Assembly: GCF_003289625.1 (NCBI RefSeq)
Contig: NZ_QMBN01000003.1
Coordinates: 124,001 to 188,000 of the forward strand
Direction: 5' to 3'
Source: Microbacterium sp. SMR1
GTDB lineage: Bacteria; Actinomycetota; Actinomycetes; Actinomycetales; Microbacteriaceae
Length of the DNA stretch: 64,000 bases
This document shows positions 17,200-25,528 of the stretch, piece by piece. The position numbers and the translations under genes were made by a program. Within the stretch, counting starts at the first letter, position 1, and each line of letters starts with the position of its first letter. The notes below the pieces were generated by a model. That model saw only the letters and a list, made by a program, of their open reading frames with translations, was not told where the DNA came from and did not search any database.

Positions 17200-19862
17200 T
17201 CCCCTCGGTGCCGCGGCAGCTGCCCGGAGTAGAGAGCAACGTATCGACGACCCGCGTCGTCACCGGTGTCGGCGCCGACGCCGGGTCGCAGCGCCGGTGG
17301 CACCTGCTCGACACCGCCCCGCTGCTCGTGCGCGAAGGGATCACGCCCGTCGGGACGATCGTCGCCGTGCACGGCAACCCGACCTGGTCGTATCTCTGGC
17401 GCGGGCTCGTCGCCGCGTCGCTGCAGCGTGCACGGGCCGGCGGGCCGGCCTGGCGGATCGTCGCCGTCGACCAGCTCGAGATGGGCTACTCCGAACGGAC
17501 GTCGCTGACGAGAGGCCTGCCGCAGCGCATTGCCGACCTCGGTGCGATCATCGACGACCTCGACATCACCGGCACGCTCGTGACTCTCGGACACGACTGG
17601 GGCGGCCCGATCTCTCTCGGGTGGGCCGTGCGCAATCGTGACCGGGTCGACGCCGTCGCCGTGCTCAACACGGCTGTGCACCACCCGGCCGGGATGCCGC
17701 TGCCCTCGGCGCTGCGCGTCGCGGGAGCCCGATCGCTGCTGGCCACCACGACGGTCAAGACGACCGCGTTCCTCGACACGACTCTCGCGCTGGCCGATCC
17801 CCCGCTCGCGCCCGACGTGCGCGCCGCCTACCGGGCGCCCTACGCGTCGAGCGAGCTCCGCCGGGGCATCGGCGCTTTCGTCGCCGACATCCCCGCGACG
17901 CCCGACCACCCGAGCACGCCGGCGCTCGATGAGCTCGCGGGCGGTCTCGTCGACCTCACCGTGCCCGCCCTGCTGCTGCGCGGACCGCGCGACCCCGTCT
18001 TCGGCGAGCACCACCTCGACGATCTCGCGCGTCGCCTCCCGCACGCCGACGTCCACCGTTTCGAAGGCGCCGGTCACATGCTCGCCGAGGAACGACCGTA
18101 CGCAGATCTGGTGCTCGACTGGCTCGATGACAAGGGCCTGTCCGGCGGCGACCACGGGGACTCCGTCGACCACGGCATCCGCGCCGAGGAGGAGAACGCG
18201 CACGACGACGCGCAGCCGTTCGTTCCGATCTGGCAGCGACTGTACGACCGCCGCGACGACGGCGACACCGCCGTGGTCGACCTCACCCGTCGGGTCGGCG
18301 GCGAACCGCTCGATGTCAGCTGGAACGAGCTCGCGCAGCGCGTCGACCAGCTCGCCGCCGGATTCGCGGCGTTCGGCATCAGTCCCGGAGACCGCGTCTC
18401 GCTCCTGGTCCAGCCCGGCCCGACCCTGACGGCCGTGCTCTACGCATGCCTTCGCATCGGTGCCGTCGTGGTCGTCGCGGACCGGGGGCTGGGCGTCCGC
18501 GGACTCTCGCGGGCCGTTCGCGGCACCGAGCCCGCCTTCGTCATCGGCGAGCAGGCGGGCCTCGCAGCAGCCCGCGCACTCGGATGGCCCGGCCGACGCA
18601 TCTCGGCGCCGAACCTTCCGGCGCCGGCAGCGCGCGCGCTCGGCGTCGAGGCGAGTCTGGCCGAGATCGCAGCATCCGGGTCGCGTGCCGCTGTTCCGGC
18701 GCCCCCGAGCGCGCACGACGAGGCGGCCATCCTCTTCACGTCGGGTTCGACGGGACCGGCGAAGGGCGTCGTGTACACGCACGCGCAACTGGCCGCGCTG
18801 CGCGACACGCTGGGGGCCCACTTCGACGTCACCCCGGACGTCGGACTGGTCACGGGCTTCGCTCCGTTCGCGCTGCTCGGGCCCGCGCTCGGCACGCGCT
18901 CGGCGACGCCGCGCATGGACGTCTCGGCACCGCGCACCCTCACGGCCTCCGCCGTCGCCGAAGCCGTGCGCGCCTCACGTGCGCGGATCGTGTTCCTCTC
19001 CCCCGCCGCCGTCGCGAACGTCTGCGCCACAGCCGGCGCGCTCACTCCCGACGATCGCGCAGCGCTCGCGCAGGTCCGGACCTTCCTCTCGACCGGCGCG
19101 CCGGTGAGCATCGACCTCCTGCGTCAGGCGCACGAGCTCATGCCCGCCGCCGCGGCGCATACGCCCTACGGCATGACCGAGTGCCTGCTCGTCACCGACG
19201 TCACCCTCGACGAACTCGAGAGCGCGCAGCAGGCACCCGACGCCGGGGTCTGCGTCGGCACGCCGATCGGGTCGGGCACGGTGCGCATCTCGGCGCTCGA
19301 CGAAGACGGGCGGGCGACGGGCGATCTGTCCGACGCGCCGCACGTGACGGGTGAGATCGTCGTCTCGGCACCGCACCTCAAGCGCGGATATCACCGCCTC
19401 TGGGCCACCGACCGCGATGCCGCACGCGACACTCAGGCGCATCCGGGACGCTGGCACCGCACCGGCGATGTCGGCCACCTCGACGCCGATGGCAGGCTCT
19501 GGGTCGAGGGGCGGCTTCCCCACGTCATCGTCACGGCCGACGGCCCCGTGACGCCCGTCGGTCCGGAGCAGCAGATCGAGAGCATCGACGACGTTCGCCG
19601 TGCCGCGGTCGTCGGGGTCGGACCGCGCGGCCGCCAGGTCTGCGTCGCGGTCGTCGAGACGACGCCCGGCGCGCGTCGGCCGGGCCTCGCACCGTCGGAG
19701 CTGGCCGAGCGTATCCGGGCGGCATCCGACACTCCCGTGGCCGCGGCGCTCGTCGTCGCGGCGCTGCCGACCGACATCCGTCACAACTCCAAGATCGACC
19801 GGTCGCGCTTGGCGGCATGGGCCGAGCGCGTGCTCGCGGGCGAGAAGCCGAGCACGCCGTGA
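17196..19862 (+). CDS. oleBC: OleBC fusion: beta-lactone decarboxylase plus beta-lactone synthetase
   Basis: An 888-residue two-domain enzyme. Residues 1-310 form an alpha/beta hydrolase of the haloalkane dehalogenase type with nucleophile Asp near residue 134 (GHDWGG), matching OleB, which splits CO2 from the beta-lactone to give the alkene. After a charged linker (about 310-345), residues 345-888 form an AMP-binding OleC domain (LFTSGSTGPAKG near 513, YGMTE near 659) that makes the beta-lactone from the beta-hydroxy acid. Such fusions are known in actinobacteria such as Micrococcus. The GTG start overlaps the oleA stop by four bases. Confidence 0.92.
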   Translation: MIPSVPRQLPGVESNVSTTRVVTGVGADAGSQRRWHLLDTAPLLVREGITPVGTIVAVHGNPTWSYLWRGLVAASLQRARAGGPAWRIVAVDQLEMGYSERTSLTRGLPQRIADLGAIIDDLDITGTLVTLGHDWGGPISLGWAVRNRDRVDAVAVLNTAVHHPAGMPLPSALRVAGARSLLATTTVKTTAFLDTTLALADPPLAPDVRAAYRAPYASSELRRGIGAFVADIPATPDHPSTPALDELAGGLVDLTVPALLLRGPRDPVFGEHHLDDLARRLPHADVHRFEGAGHMLAEERPYADLVLDWLDDKGLSGGDHGDSVDHGIRAEEENAHDDAQPFVPIWQRLYDRRDDGDTAVVDLTRRVGGEPLDVSWNELAQRVDQLAAGFAAFGISPGDRVSLLVQPGPTLTAVLYACLRIGAVVVVADRGLGVRGLSRAVRGTEPAFVIGEQAGLAAARALGWPGRRISAPNLPAPAARALGVEASLAEIAASGSRAAVPAPPSAHDEAAILFTSGSTGPAKGVVYTHAQLAALRDTLGAHFDVTPDVGLVTGFAPFALLGPALGTRSATPRMDVSAPRTLTASAVAEAVRASRARIVFLSPAAVANVCATAGALTPDDRAALAQVRTFLSTGAPVSIDLLRQAHELMPAAAAHTPYGMTECLLVTDVTLDELESAQQAPDAGVCVGTPIGSGTVRISALDEDGRATGDLSDAPHVTGEIVVSAPHLKRGYHRLWATDRDAARDTQAHPGRWHRTGDVGHLDADGRLWVEGRLPHVIVTADGPVTPVGPEQQIESIDDVRRAAVVGVGPRGRQVCVAVVETTPGARRPGLAPSELAERIRAASDTPVAAALVVAALPTDIRHNSKIDRSRLAAWAERVLAGEKPSTP

Positions 19863-20833
19863 TCGTCCTCGCCACCGGTGCATCCGGATTTCTCGGTCGC
19901 GCCGTCGTCGCCGAGCTGATCTCCGCCGGACATGAGGTGCGAACCCTGCAGCGTCGCCCCTCGGGTGTCGCCGGTGCGCACGACATCCGGGGATCCGTCA
20001 CGGATGCGACGACCGTGTCGGATGCGGTGGCGGGCGCCGATGCCGTCGTCCACCTCGCCGCGAAGGTGTCGCTCGCCGGTGACCGGCGTGAATTCCACGA
20101 CGTCAACGTCGGCGGCACGACGACTCTCCTCGACGCCGCGGCGGCAGCCGGCGTGGCGCGCTTCGTTCAGGTCTCCTCACCATCGGTCGCCCATGCCGGG
20201 TCTGCGCTCGCAGGAGCGGGGGCCGACCCGGCCGACCCCGTCCGCGCGCGCGGCGAATACGCGCGCACGAAGGCGGAGGCCGAGCTCATCGCGCTGAGCC
20301 GCGACAGCGCAGCGATGCACGTCGTCGCGGTGCGGCCGCACCTGGTGTGGGGGCCGGGCGACCCGCAGCTCATCGAGCGCATCGTCGCTCGGGCGCGGCG
20401 GCGAACCCTGCCCCTCCTCAACGGCGGCACGGCGCTGATCGACACCACGTACGTCGATAACGCCGCCTCCGGCATCGTCGCGGCCCTGCACCGGGCGGAT
20501 GCCGTCGGCGGTCGCGCCTACGTGCTCACCAACGGCGAACCGCGGCCCGTGGGCGACCTGATGGCGGGCATCTGCCGCGCGGCGGGAGCCCCCGAGCCGA
20601 AGCTGCGCCTACCGGCTGCCGTCGCGCGCGCGGCGGGAGCCGCCGTCGAGAAGGTCTGGGAGGTGCGTCCCGGCGCCGACGAGCCGCCGATGACGCGCTT
20701 CCTCGCCGAACAGCTGTCGACCGCGCACTGGTTCGATCAGACCGACATCCGGCGCGACCTGCAGTGGGCGCCGACCGTCTCGATCGATGAGGGTCTCGCG
20801 CGCCTCGCGGAGCACTACGCCGCTCGTCGCTGA
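19859..20833 (+). CDS. oleD: OleD, NADPH-dependent 2-alkyl-3-ketoalkanoic acid reductase
   Basis: A 324-residue extended short-chain dehydrogenase. It has the nucleotide-binding TGASGFLG near residue 6 and the catalytic YxxxK (YARTK, about residue 133) with an upstream Ser (QVSSPSV). In the ole pathway it reduces the OleA product to the beta-hydroxy acid used by OleC. The GTG start overlaps the oleBC stop by four bases, so all three genes form one tightly coupled operon. Without this context it would be called only an NAD-dependent epimerase-like protein. Confidence 0.9.
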   Translation: MIVLATGASGFLGRAVVAELISAGHEVRTLQRRPSGVAGAHDIRGSVTDATTVSDAVAGADAVVHLAAKVSLAGDRREFHDVNVGGTTTLLDAAAAAGVARFVQVSSPSVAHAGSALAGAGADPADPVRARGEYARTKAEAELIALSRDSAAMHVVAVRPHLVWGPGDPQLIERIVARARRRTLPLLNGGTALIDTTYVDNAASGIVAALHRADAVGGRAYVLTNGEPRPVGDLMAGICRAAGAPEPKLRLPAAVARAAGAAVEKVWEVRPGADEPPMTRFLAEQLSTAHWFDQTDIRRDLQWAPTVSIDEGLARLAEHYAARR

Positions 20834-20850
20834 GTCGCGCTCATCACACC

Positions 20851-21804
20851 TCAGCGGACTCGGCGCCGCCACGGTACGACGGCGATGACGACGCCGACGA
20901 AGGCCACACCGGCCGCGACCGTGGCGGCCAGCAGCGACGGTCCGGCCGGAGGGGGCGCGATCGCATCGAGGACGATCGATGCGGCGAGCAGCCCCACGAC
21001 CGATCCGAGGCCCAGGAGCAGCACGCCGGTGCGCTTCACCAGCGCGGCCGAGATGACGATGTAGACGACCCCCATCGCGCCGCCCAGGTACATCCAGGGC
21101 TCGGACGGCAGCGCCGCGGGCATTCCATTGAGGGTCACGCTCACCGCAGCCGCGATGCCGAGCGCGATGGAGCCGCCCGTGAAGTTCACGACCGTCGTCG
21201 ACAGCGGGCTGCCCAGCTCCTGGCGCAGGCGCCCGTTGGTGCCCTGCTGCCAGGCGATGCCGGCTCCGGCGATGAGCGGCAGCGCCAGCATCCACCACGC
21301 GACCGGTTCACCCCGCTGACCGAGCGCGCACAGGACGACTCCGACGATCGCGAGCAGTCCCCCGACCAGGCGGGGCACGGTCACGGCGACCACCCCGGCG
21401 GGTCCGTACCCGACGCGATCGAGTACCAGGCCGCCCGCCGTCTGGCCCGCGACCAGCCCGACGGTGAAGAGCGCGACACCGATCGTGGCGACGGTGAGCC
21501 CCTGCGTGGCGACCGTGACGGCGCCCGCGAGGCCGCCCAGCAGCATCCAGATCGGGATGCCGCGCCCCGCCCCCGCGATCAGGAGACGGAGTCCCCGCCG
21601 GCCGCTGGGGGCCAGCAGGGTGATCGCGAGGATGAGCACCAGCCCGCTTCCGAACGAGATGGATGCCGCGACGAACCCGTCACCGATCGCTGCGCCGAGC
21701 GCGCCGTTGATGCGCGCTTGAACGGCGGTGAGGACGCCGATGAACACCGTCGCGGCGATCGCCGCTCCGAGCGGCAGAGCCGGGGGTCGAGTCTGATCGG
21801 TCAC
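20851..21804 (-). CDS. DMT superfamily transporter, DUF606/YdcZ type
   Basis: A 317-residue membrane protein with about ten hydrophobic segments in two related halves, each opening with a pattern like GVLTAVQARINGALG and GIAWQQGTNGRLRQELG. This is the layout of the DUF606 (YdcZ) branch of drug/metabolite transporters. Substrate unknown. It converges on oleD with a 17-base gap, so no functional link to olefins should be assumed. The start is GTG. Confidence 0.85.
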   Translation of the reverse strand: MTDQTRPPALPLGAAIAATVFIGVLTAVQARINGALGAAIGDGFVAASISFGSGLVLILAITLLAPSGRRGLRLLIAGAGRGIPIWMLLGGLAGAVTVATQGLTVATIGVALFTVGLVAGQTAGGLVLDRVGYGPAGVVAVTVPRLVGGLLAIVGVVLCALGQRGEPVAWWMLALPLIAGAGIAWQQGTNGRLRQELGSPLSTTVVNFTGGSIALGIAAAVSVTLNGMPAALPSEPWMYLGGAMGVVYIVISAALVKRTGVLLLGLGSVVGLLAASIVLDAIAPPPAGPSLLAATVAAGVAFVGVVIAVVPWRRRVR

Positions 21805-21912
21805 TCGGTCAATAGTGCATCAGGAGCGCCGCACGCCACGAACCCGCGCGCACTGCATCCGCCCCTCTTGACGCTCGCAGGACGAACCGGGACCGTGGAC
21901 AAGGAGAACGGG

Positions 21913-21983
21913 GAACGATTCGCGGGTCTGGTCCACACGCCGCATATCCCCCCTCGGTGCGGCGGCCGACCCGCGAATCGTTC
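21913..21983 (+). promoter_or_regulatory. Long leader hairpin before the first DUF7882 gene
   Basis: A perfect 16-bp stem (21913-21928 with 21968-21983) encloses an inner 7-bp stem (21938-21944 with 21958-21964). The outer arm ends 15 bases before the ATG at 21999, just upstream of the CGGGGA ribosome binding sequence. It could control translation, or act at the DNA level. The promoter was not identified. Confidence 0.6.
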
Positions 21984-21998
21984 TTCTCGGGGACCATC

Positions 21999-22361
21999 AT
22001 GGGGCGATTCATCTACGGCAACGGCAACACCAAAGTCGAGATCGAGGACCGCGCGCTCGCGCACCTGCAGCAGGTGATCGGGTCGAAGCTGCGGCGCAAC
22101 GAGTGCTTCTTCTTCACGTGGCGCGACGACGTGAGCATCGGCGACGGGCGGCGGTCGGTCTGGATCCATCAGAGCGCCGACCTGGTGTTCAAGTACCACG
22201 GTCACCGTTCGCCGCAGCTGAACCGCGACTGGCTCGAGGCGCTCACCGCCGTCGCGAATTCCGGCAGCGGTCTGTACTTGACCCCGGAGCCGACCCCGCG
22301 GGGTCGCAGTGACGTGGACGCCGCGGCCCGCGGCCGTGTCGACCTGATCGGGCTGAACTGA
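21999..22361 (+). CDS. DUF7882 family small protein, copy 1
   Basis: A 120-residue protein beginning GRFIYGNGNTKVEIEDRALA. Conserved blocks seen in all three local copies are IYG at the start, a KLRR motif near residue 31, a FxFTW segment, VWI and LYxxPEP near the end. Related proteins are sometimes labelled 'ATP-dependent DNA ligase', but no ligase motif (KxDG) or nucleotide-binding site is present. A long hairpin lies directly upstream. Function unknown; the gene opens a cluster of small family-restricted genes. Confidence 0.8.
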   Translation: MGRFIYGNGNTKVEIEDRALAHLQQVIGSKLRRNECFFFTWRDDVSIGDGRRSVWIHQSADLVFKYHGHRSPQLNRDWLEALTAVANSGSGLYLTPEPTPRGRSDVDAAARGRVDLIGLN

Positions 22362-22382
22362 CGCGACGCTTAGGCTTGTCCC

Positions 22383-22658
22383 ATGTACGTGGGCACCATT
22401 CGTCGTGTCGAGAACACCACCGTCGAACTTGCCGGGCACTCGCTCGAGGAGATCCGCGATCAGGCGCAGGCTGCTGCGCCGGAAGGCTTCGACCTCGTGT
22501 CGGCTCCCGTCCAGATGATCAAGGGCAGCACCGAGCTGAAGGCGACCGCGACGTATCAGCGGCGCGACGGTTTGCGCGACATCGAGGCCGATGACCGGCA
22601 GGCGCTCTTCGCGCAGGTGCCGGAGGGCTGGCAGCTCGTCAACATCCGCAAGCACTGA
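22383..22658 (+). CDS. Small protein of unknown function
   Basis: A 91-residue soluble protein (YVGTIRRVENTTVELAGHSL) of mixed strand and helix character. There is no signal peptide, membrane segment or known motif. A TAGGCT hexamer (22371-22376) lies six bases before the ATG, so the mRNA is probably leaderless; this also supports the gene being real. Codon use matches its neighbours. I do not recognise a family. Confidence 0.72.
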   Translation: MYVGTIRRVENTTVELAGHSLEEIRDQAQAAAPEGFDLVSAPVQMIKGSTELKATATYQRRDGLRDIEADDRQALFAQVPEGWQLVNIRKH

Positions 22659-22736
22659 CGACGCATCCGCGCGCCATCTCGTCGGGATGTCGTCGGGCCA
22701 TGACAGTCTTCGGGCCGGGAGAGGAGAACCCGGCCT

Positions 22737-23054
22737 GTGGGGACGAACAAGCGCTACGCCGATGCGATCGATCGCCGTGCCGACGAGCGCACCGAGCGGG
22801 TCCTCATGCGCATCCCGCCGTGCACGATCCCGATGCAGGCCTACGGCCCCGACCCGCTCGAGTGGCCGGCGGAGCGGCCCACGGTGTGGGCATGGGTGTC
22901 GTGGCCGCACAAGCCGGCCGAACGCGTTGCGGCTGTCGCACACGGATGGAACGACCGCGTCGTGGTGGTGCATTGGATGAGCCCGGCCGGCGAGCTCAAC
23001 ACCGTCGTCTGGCGCAACGCCGTGACACGTCGCACCGACCGCGCGCACGGATAG
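22737..23054 (+). CDS. Small protein of unknown function
   Basis: A 105-residue protein starting at GTG, with an AGAGGAGAA sequence about 15 bases upstream. It is rich in Trp (WPAERPTVWAWVSWP, GWNDRVVVVHWM) and basic residues. I do not know the family by a domain name, though proteins like this seem common in Microbacterium. It may be cytoplasmic, as it has no signal peptide or membrane helix. Confidence 0.7.
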   Translation: MGTNKRYADAIDRRADERTERVLMRIPPCTIPMQAYGPDPLEWPAERPTVWAWVSWPHKPAERVAAVAHGWNDRVVVVHWMSPAGELNTVVWRNAVTRRTDRAHG

Positions 23055-23118
23055 CCCGCCGCTCCCGAGTTGGCAACCCCGTGCCGCGCCGTCGCTCCGC
23101 GTGGCATGGTGCGTCACG

Positions 23119-23478
23119 ATGCGTTACGTCAAGTACGGGGGCGAGACCTTCATCACCAGCGACGCCGTCGCTCGCGCATTGCTGGCCTTGACCGCGAGCG
23201 TCGCCGCCACGTCGGGAAGTGAAGTCGTCACCATCCTCGCGATCGAGCCGGGATCGGAGGAACCCGCGCAGGTCGACCTCGTGATCGGGACGGGCATCCA
23301 CATCCTGTCCCGGCCCGCCGCCATCGATATCCCGGAGCCGGATTTCGAGGACGCCGTCGGCTGGCTGCAGCTGCATCCCGACTATCCCCGGCTCTCCCCG
23401 GAGTCCGACGCGACGTCCGGGACCGAGGATCTCGCATCATGGAACGACGATTTCGGTGGAGCGATCGACATCATCTGA
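23119..23478 (+). CDS. Small protein, family shared with the gene at 25026
   Basis: A 119-residue acidic protein beginning RYVKYGGETFITSDAVARAL. It shares with the gene at 25026-25373 an opening of Arg, hydrophobic, Tyr-Gly, an (I/L)T(S/T)D motif, a leucine-rich helix, a central GTGIHIL/GPGIAMM block, and an acidic end. The two are diverged paralogues flanking DUF7882 copies 2 and 3. No catalytic motif is visible. Function unknown. Confidence 0.7.
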   Translation: MRYVKYGGETFITSDAVARALLALTASVAATSGSEVVTILAIEPGSEEPAQVDLVIGTGIHILSRPAAIDIPEPDFEDAVGWLQLHPDYPRLSPESDATSGTEDLASWNDDFGGAIDII

Positions 23479-23565
23479 GACCTCGCGGCGTGAGCCGTTA
23501 CGCGCCGAGCCCTTGACGACCGCTCGCGCGACGAGGACCGTTGTGAGCAAGCAAGCGTGAAAAAC

Positions 23566-23609
23566 GCGACGGCCTCCTCGCTCCCTCCCCTCATCGGAGC
23601 GGCCGTCGC
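23566..23609 (+). promoter_or_regulatory. Leader hairpin before the second DUF7882 copy
   Basis: A perfect 9-bp stem (GCGACGGCC 23566-23574 with GGCCGTCGC 23601-23609) is stacked on an inner GCTCC/GGAGC stem (23580-23584 with 23596-23600). It ends 23 bases before the ATG, resembling in position the hairpin before copy 1 but different in sequence. Confidence 0.5.
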
Positions 23610-23632
23610 CCTGTGCACGTATGGCGGCCAGC

Positions 23633-23991
23633 ATGGGCCGCTTCATCTACGGAAATGGAACACCAAGGTCGAGATCGAGGATCGCACGCTCGCTCACCTG
23701 CAGCAGGTCGTCGGCGCGAAGCTCCGACGGAGCGAATCGTTCTTCTTCACCTGGAAAGACGACGCGAGCGTGGGCGGCGGGCGGCATGCCGTGTGGATCC
23801 ACCCCGCCGCAGACATCGAGTTCAAGTTCCACGGGGGGCGCGAGCCCCAGCTGAGCCGGGAATGGCTTGCCGCGCTCGCCACGGTCGCGAGCTCTCCGAC
23901 AGGGCTCTACGTGGTGCCGGAGCCTGCCCCGCGGGCGGCATCCGTGCGGGGCGGCGGAGCTGAGCTCTATGGGGAGCGCATGGGCGCGTGA
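23633..23991 (+). pseudogene. DUF7882 family protein, copy 2, broken by a one-base deletion
   Basis: The start GRFIYGNG is read in one frame from the ATG at 23633. The rest (NTKVEIEDRTLAHLQQVV to the end) is in another frame. Compared with copy 1, one base is missing near 23658, in ACGGAAATGG-AACACC. Beyond that point the sequence is well conserved, including KLRR, FFFTW, VWI and LYVVPEP. An alternative is a start at 23557 in the second frame, which gives an unrelated N-terminus. It is either a recent pseudogene or a sequencing error. Confidence 0.75.
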
Positions 23992-24049
23992 CAGGCCGAT
24001 GCGCGCGGCACGGCATCCGGTTTCGGTCGCCGCGAGCACCGGCGCGGCT

Positions 24050-24095
24050 CCTGAGGTTGCGAACTTCAGGAACGGTTGGCTGCGCGGGTGATAAT
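24050..24095 (+). promoter_or_regulatory. Promoter with a palindrome at the -35 region
   Basis: GATAAT (24090-24095) is a good -10. A near-perfect 21-bp palindrome, CCTGAGGTT-gcg-AACTTCAGG (24050-24070), covers the -35 region. It could be a repressor or activator site for the gene at 24147. Confidence 0.5.
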
Positions 24096-24146
24096 GAGCG
24101 CTGGCAACACGACAGGGTGTCTTGCCGGGTGCCATTGGAGGAGCGC

Positions 24147-24491
24147 ATGCCGTTTCGCACGAAGGAAACACTGGAGGCCTGGCTGGCCGAGTTCGCTGAG
24201 CTCGGTTACCCGATCAGCGAGCGGCTGCGGGTCATGCCTCAGGACGGCACCGGGGGCCACGATACCGGCCTCATCGGCCTCGACCTGGCGAACGCCGGCA
24301 CCGTGACCTACCTGCAGCCCGAGCCCGTCGGGTCGACGCACTGGGCGATCACGTTCGAAGCCCGCGAGCAGGACGTCAAGCTCGACGCGGGCCGCGCCTT
24401 CGAACTTTCGTCGGAGCTCGCGATGGTGTCCGCTCTGTGCTCGTTCCTGCAGTCCAAGTCCGCCGCGTTCATCGCCAATCGGGCAACCTGA
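24147..24491 (+). CDS. Small protein of unknown function
   Basis: A 114-residue acidic protein (PFRTKETLEAWLAEFAELGY) with a helical N-terminus and a Trp-containing centre (THWAITFEAREQDVKL). GGAGG lies about six bases upstream of the ATG. No domain is recognised. It has its own promoter-like sequence with a palindrome, and converges on the third DUF7882 gene with a 4-base gap. Confidence 0.72.
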   Translation: MPFRTKETLEAWLAEFAELGYPISERLRVMPQDGTGGHDTGLIGLDLANAGTVTYLQPEPVGSTHWAITFEAREQDVKLDAGRAFELSSELAMVSALCSFLQSKSAAFIANRAT

Positions 24492-24495
24492 GGAC

Positions 24496-24825
24496 TCAGT
24501 CGCCGGGCGGCTCCGGGACCAACCGCAACCCGGCCGCGCTGTTCGCCGCCTCGTTGAGAACCACGAGCCACCGCCGGTTGAGGGTGCCCGTCGGCGCGTC
24601 AGCAAAGCTGAAGTACAGCGAGGAGGCGCGGGAGATCCAGACGCTCCCGTGCTGACCTTCCTGGCCCTCGGCCGCGTCGTCGCCATGCGTGTCGGGCTCG
24701 CTGCCCCATGTGAAGACGAAGCTCTCGTCACGACGGAGCTTGGTGACGATGACCGCTCGGAGATGCTGCAGCGCCCAGTCGTCGATGTTGATGGCCGGTG
24801 CGACACCGTAGATCAGATGTCCCAT
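24496..24825 (-). CDS. DUF7882 family small protein, copy 3
   Basis: A 109-residue protein starting GHLIYGVAPAINIDDWALQH. It keeps the family blocks: IYG, KLRRDESFVFTW, VWI and LRLVPEPP. It has an insertion of about 10 acidic and polar residues after FTW (DTHGDDAAEGQEGQHG). It is on the opposite strand to copies 1 and 2. AGAGGGAG precedes the ATG, and a CCCCGG-A-CCGGGG hairpin (24859-24871) lies 34 bases upstream. A TACATT -10-like sequence is at 24913-24908. Function unknown. Confidence 0.78.
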   Translation of the reverse strand: MGHLIYGVAPAINIDDWALQHLRAVIVTKLRRDESFVFTWGSEPDTHGDDAAEGQEGQHGSVWISRASSLYFSFADAPTGTLNRRWLVVLNEAANSAAGLRLVPEPPGD

Positions 24826-25025
24826 GGTTCTCCCTCTCGAGCAGCGGTTCCGACCCGCCCCGGACCGGGGGCTCCTGTGACGCCTGAGCGTCCGAGCGGC
24901 TGACCAAAATGTACCGCGCCCGTCGGGGCGTCGGGTGACTGCGCCGAGGGCGCAAATGATGCGTCGCACTCCCCCGCTCGCGCAAGCCACCTTGCGCACT
25001 TTCGCCGCCCGACGACAATTGTCCG

Positions 25026-25373
25026 GTGCGTCGGATCCACTACGGAACGGGCGTCGTCCTCACGACGGACGACGTCGCCGACGTGTTGCTCCGACTCAAC
25101 GTCGCCCTCGCGAACCTTGCACACTCCGAGCGGGTGACGATTCCCGTCGCGAGTGGCGATTCGGCGAACAGCAGCGTCGAACTCATCCTCGGGCCCGGCA
25201 TCGCGATGATGTCCGAGCCCGCTCCGTGGCACGGAGACGAACCGGACTTCTCGACCGGTGCCACCCTGCTCCGGATGAACCCGCACTACCCCTATCGGCG
25301 CCCGGCCGGACAGGCGCAGCCGATGTCGCCGATCGAGACCGACGACTGGGACCCTGATCTCGACGGCTACTGA
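25026..25373 (+). CDS. Small protein, paralogue of the gene at 23119
   Basis: A 115-residue acidic protein beginning RRIHYGTGVVLTTDDVADVL. It shares a pattern with the 23119 protein: Tyr-Gly near residue 6, TxDDVA, a Leu-rich helix, GPGIAMM, and an acidic end. The GTG start has a GACAAT hexamer (25014-25019) exactly six bases upstream and no ribosome binding sequence, so the mRNA is probably leaderless. It is the last gene of the small-protein cluster, 18 bases from tRNA-Thr. Confidence 0.72.
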   Translation: MRRIHYGTGVVLTTDDVADVLLRLNVALANLAHSERVTIPVASGDSANSSVELILGPGIAMMSEPAPWHGDEPDFSTGATLLRMNPHYPYRRPAGQAQPMSPIETDDWDPDLDGY

Positions 25374-25391
25374 CACCGGACGGGGTCACGG

Positions 25392-25464
25392 AGCCGACTA
25401 CGGGACTCGAACCCGTAACCCCCGTATTACAAGTACGGTGCGCTACCAATTGCGCCAAGTCGGC
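25392..25464 (-). tRNA. tRNA-Thr (anticodon UGU)
   Basis: A 73-base cloverleaf. The acceptor stem is GCCGACT/AGTCGGC, the anticodon stem CCGTA/TACGG encloses a loop CTTGTAA with anticodon TGT, and the T arm holds GGTTCGAGTCC. CCA is not encoded. The 3' end faces the small-protein cluster to its left, which is the usual side for island insertion. Confidence 0.97.
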
Positions 25465-25528
25465 AAGGCGTCCAGTCTAGCGACGGACGCGAGCGGCGCC
25501 GAAACGTCGGCGGCGCTGAGGCGGCCCG

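Noticed and set aside
21999..24825. Naming the DUF7882 proteins ATP-dependent DNA ligases
   Set aside because: They are 109-120 residues and lack the KxDG nucleotidyl-lysine motif.
25392..25464. tRNA-Thr as an att site for an integrated element
   Set aside because: I found no direct repeat of the tRNA 3' end and no integrase. The island idea is kept only as a hypothesis.
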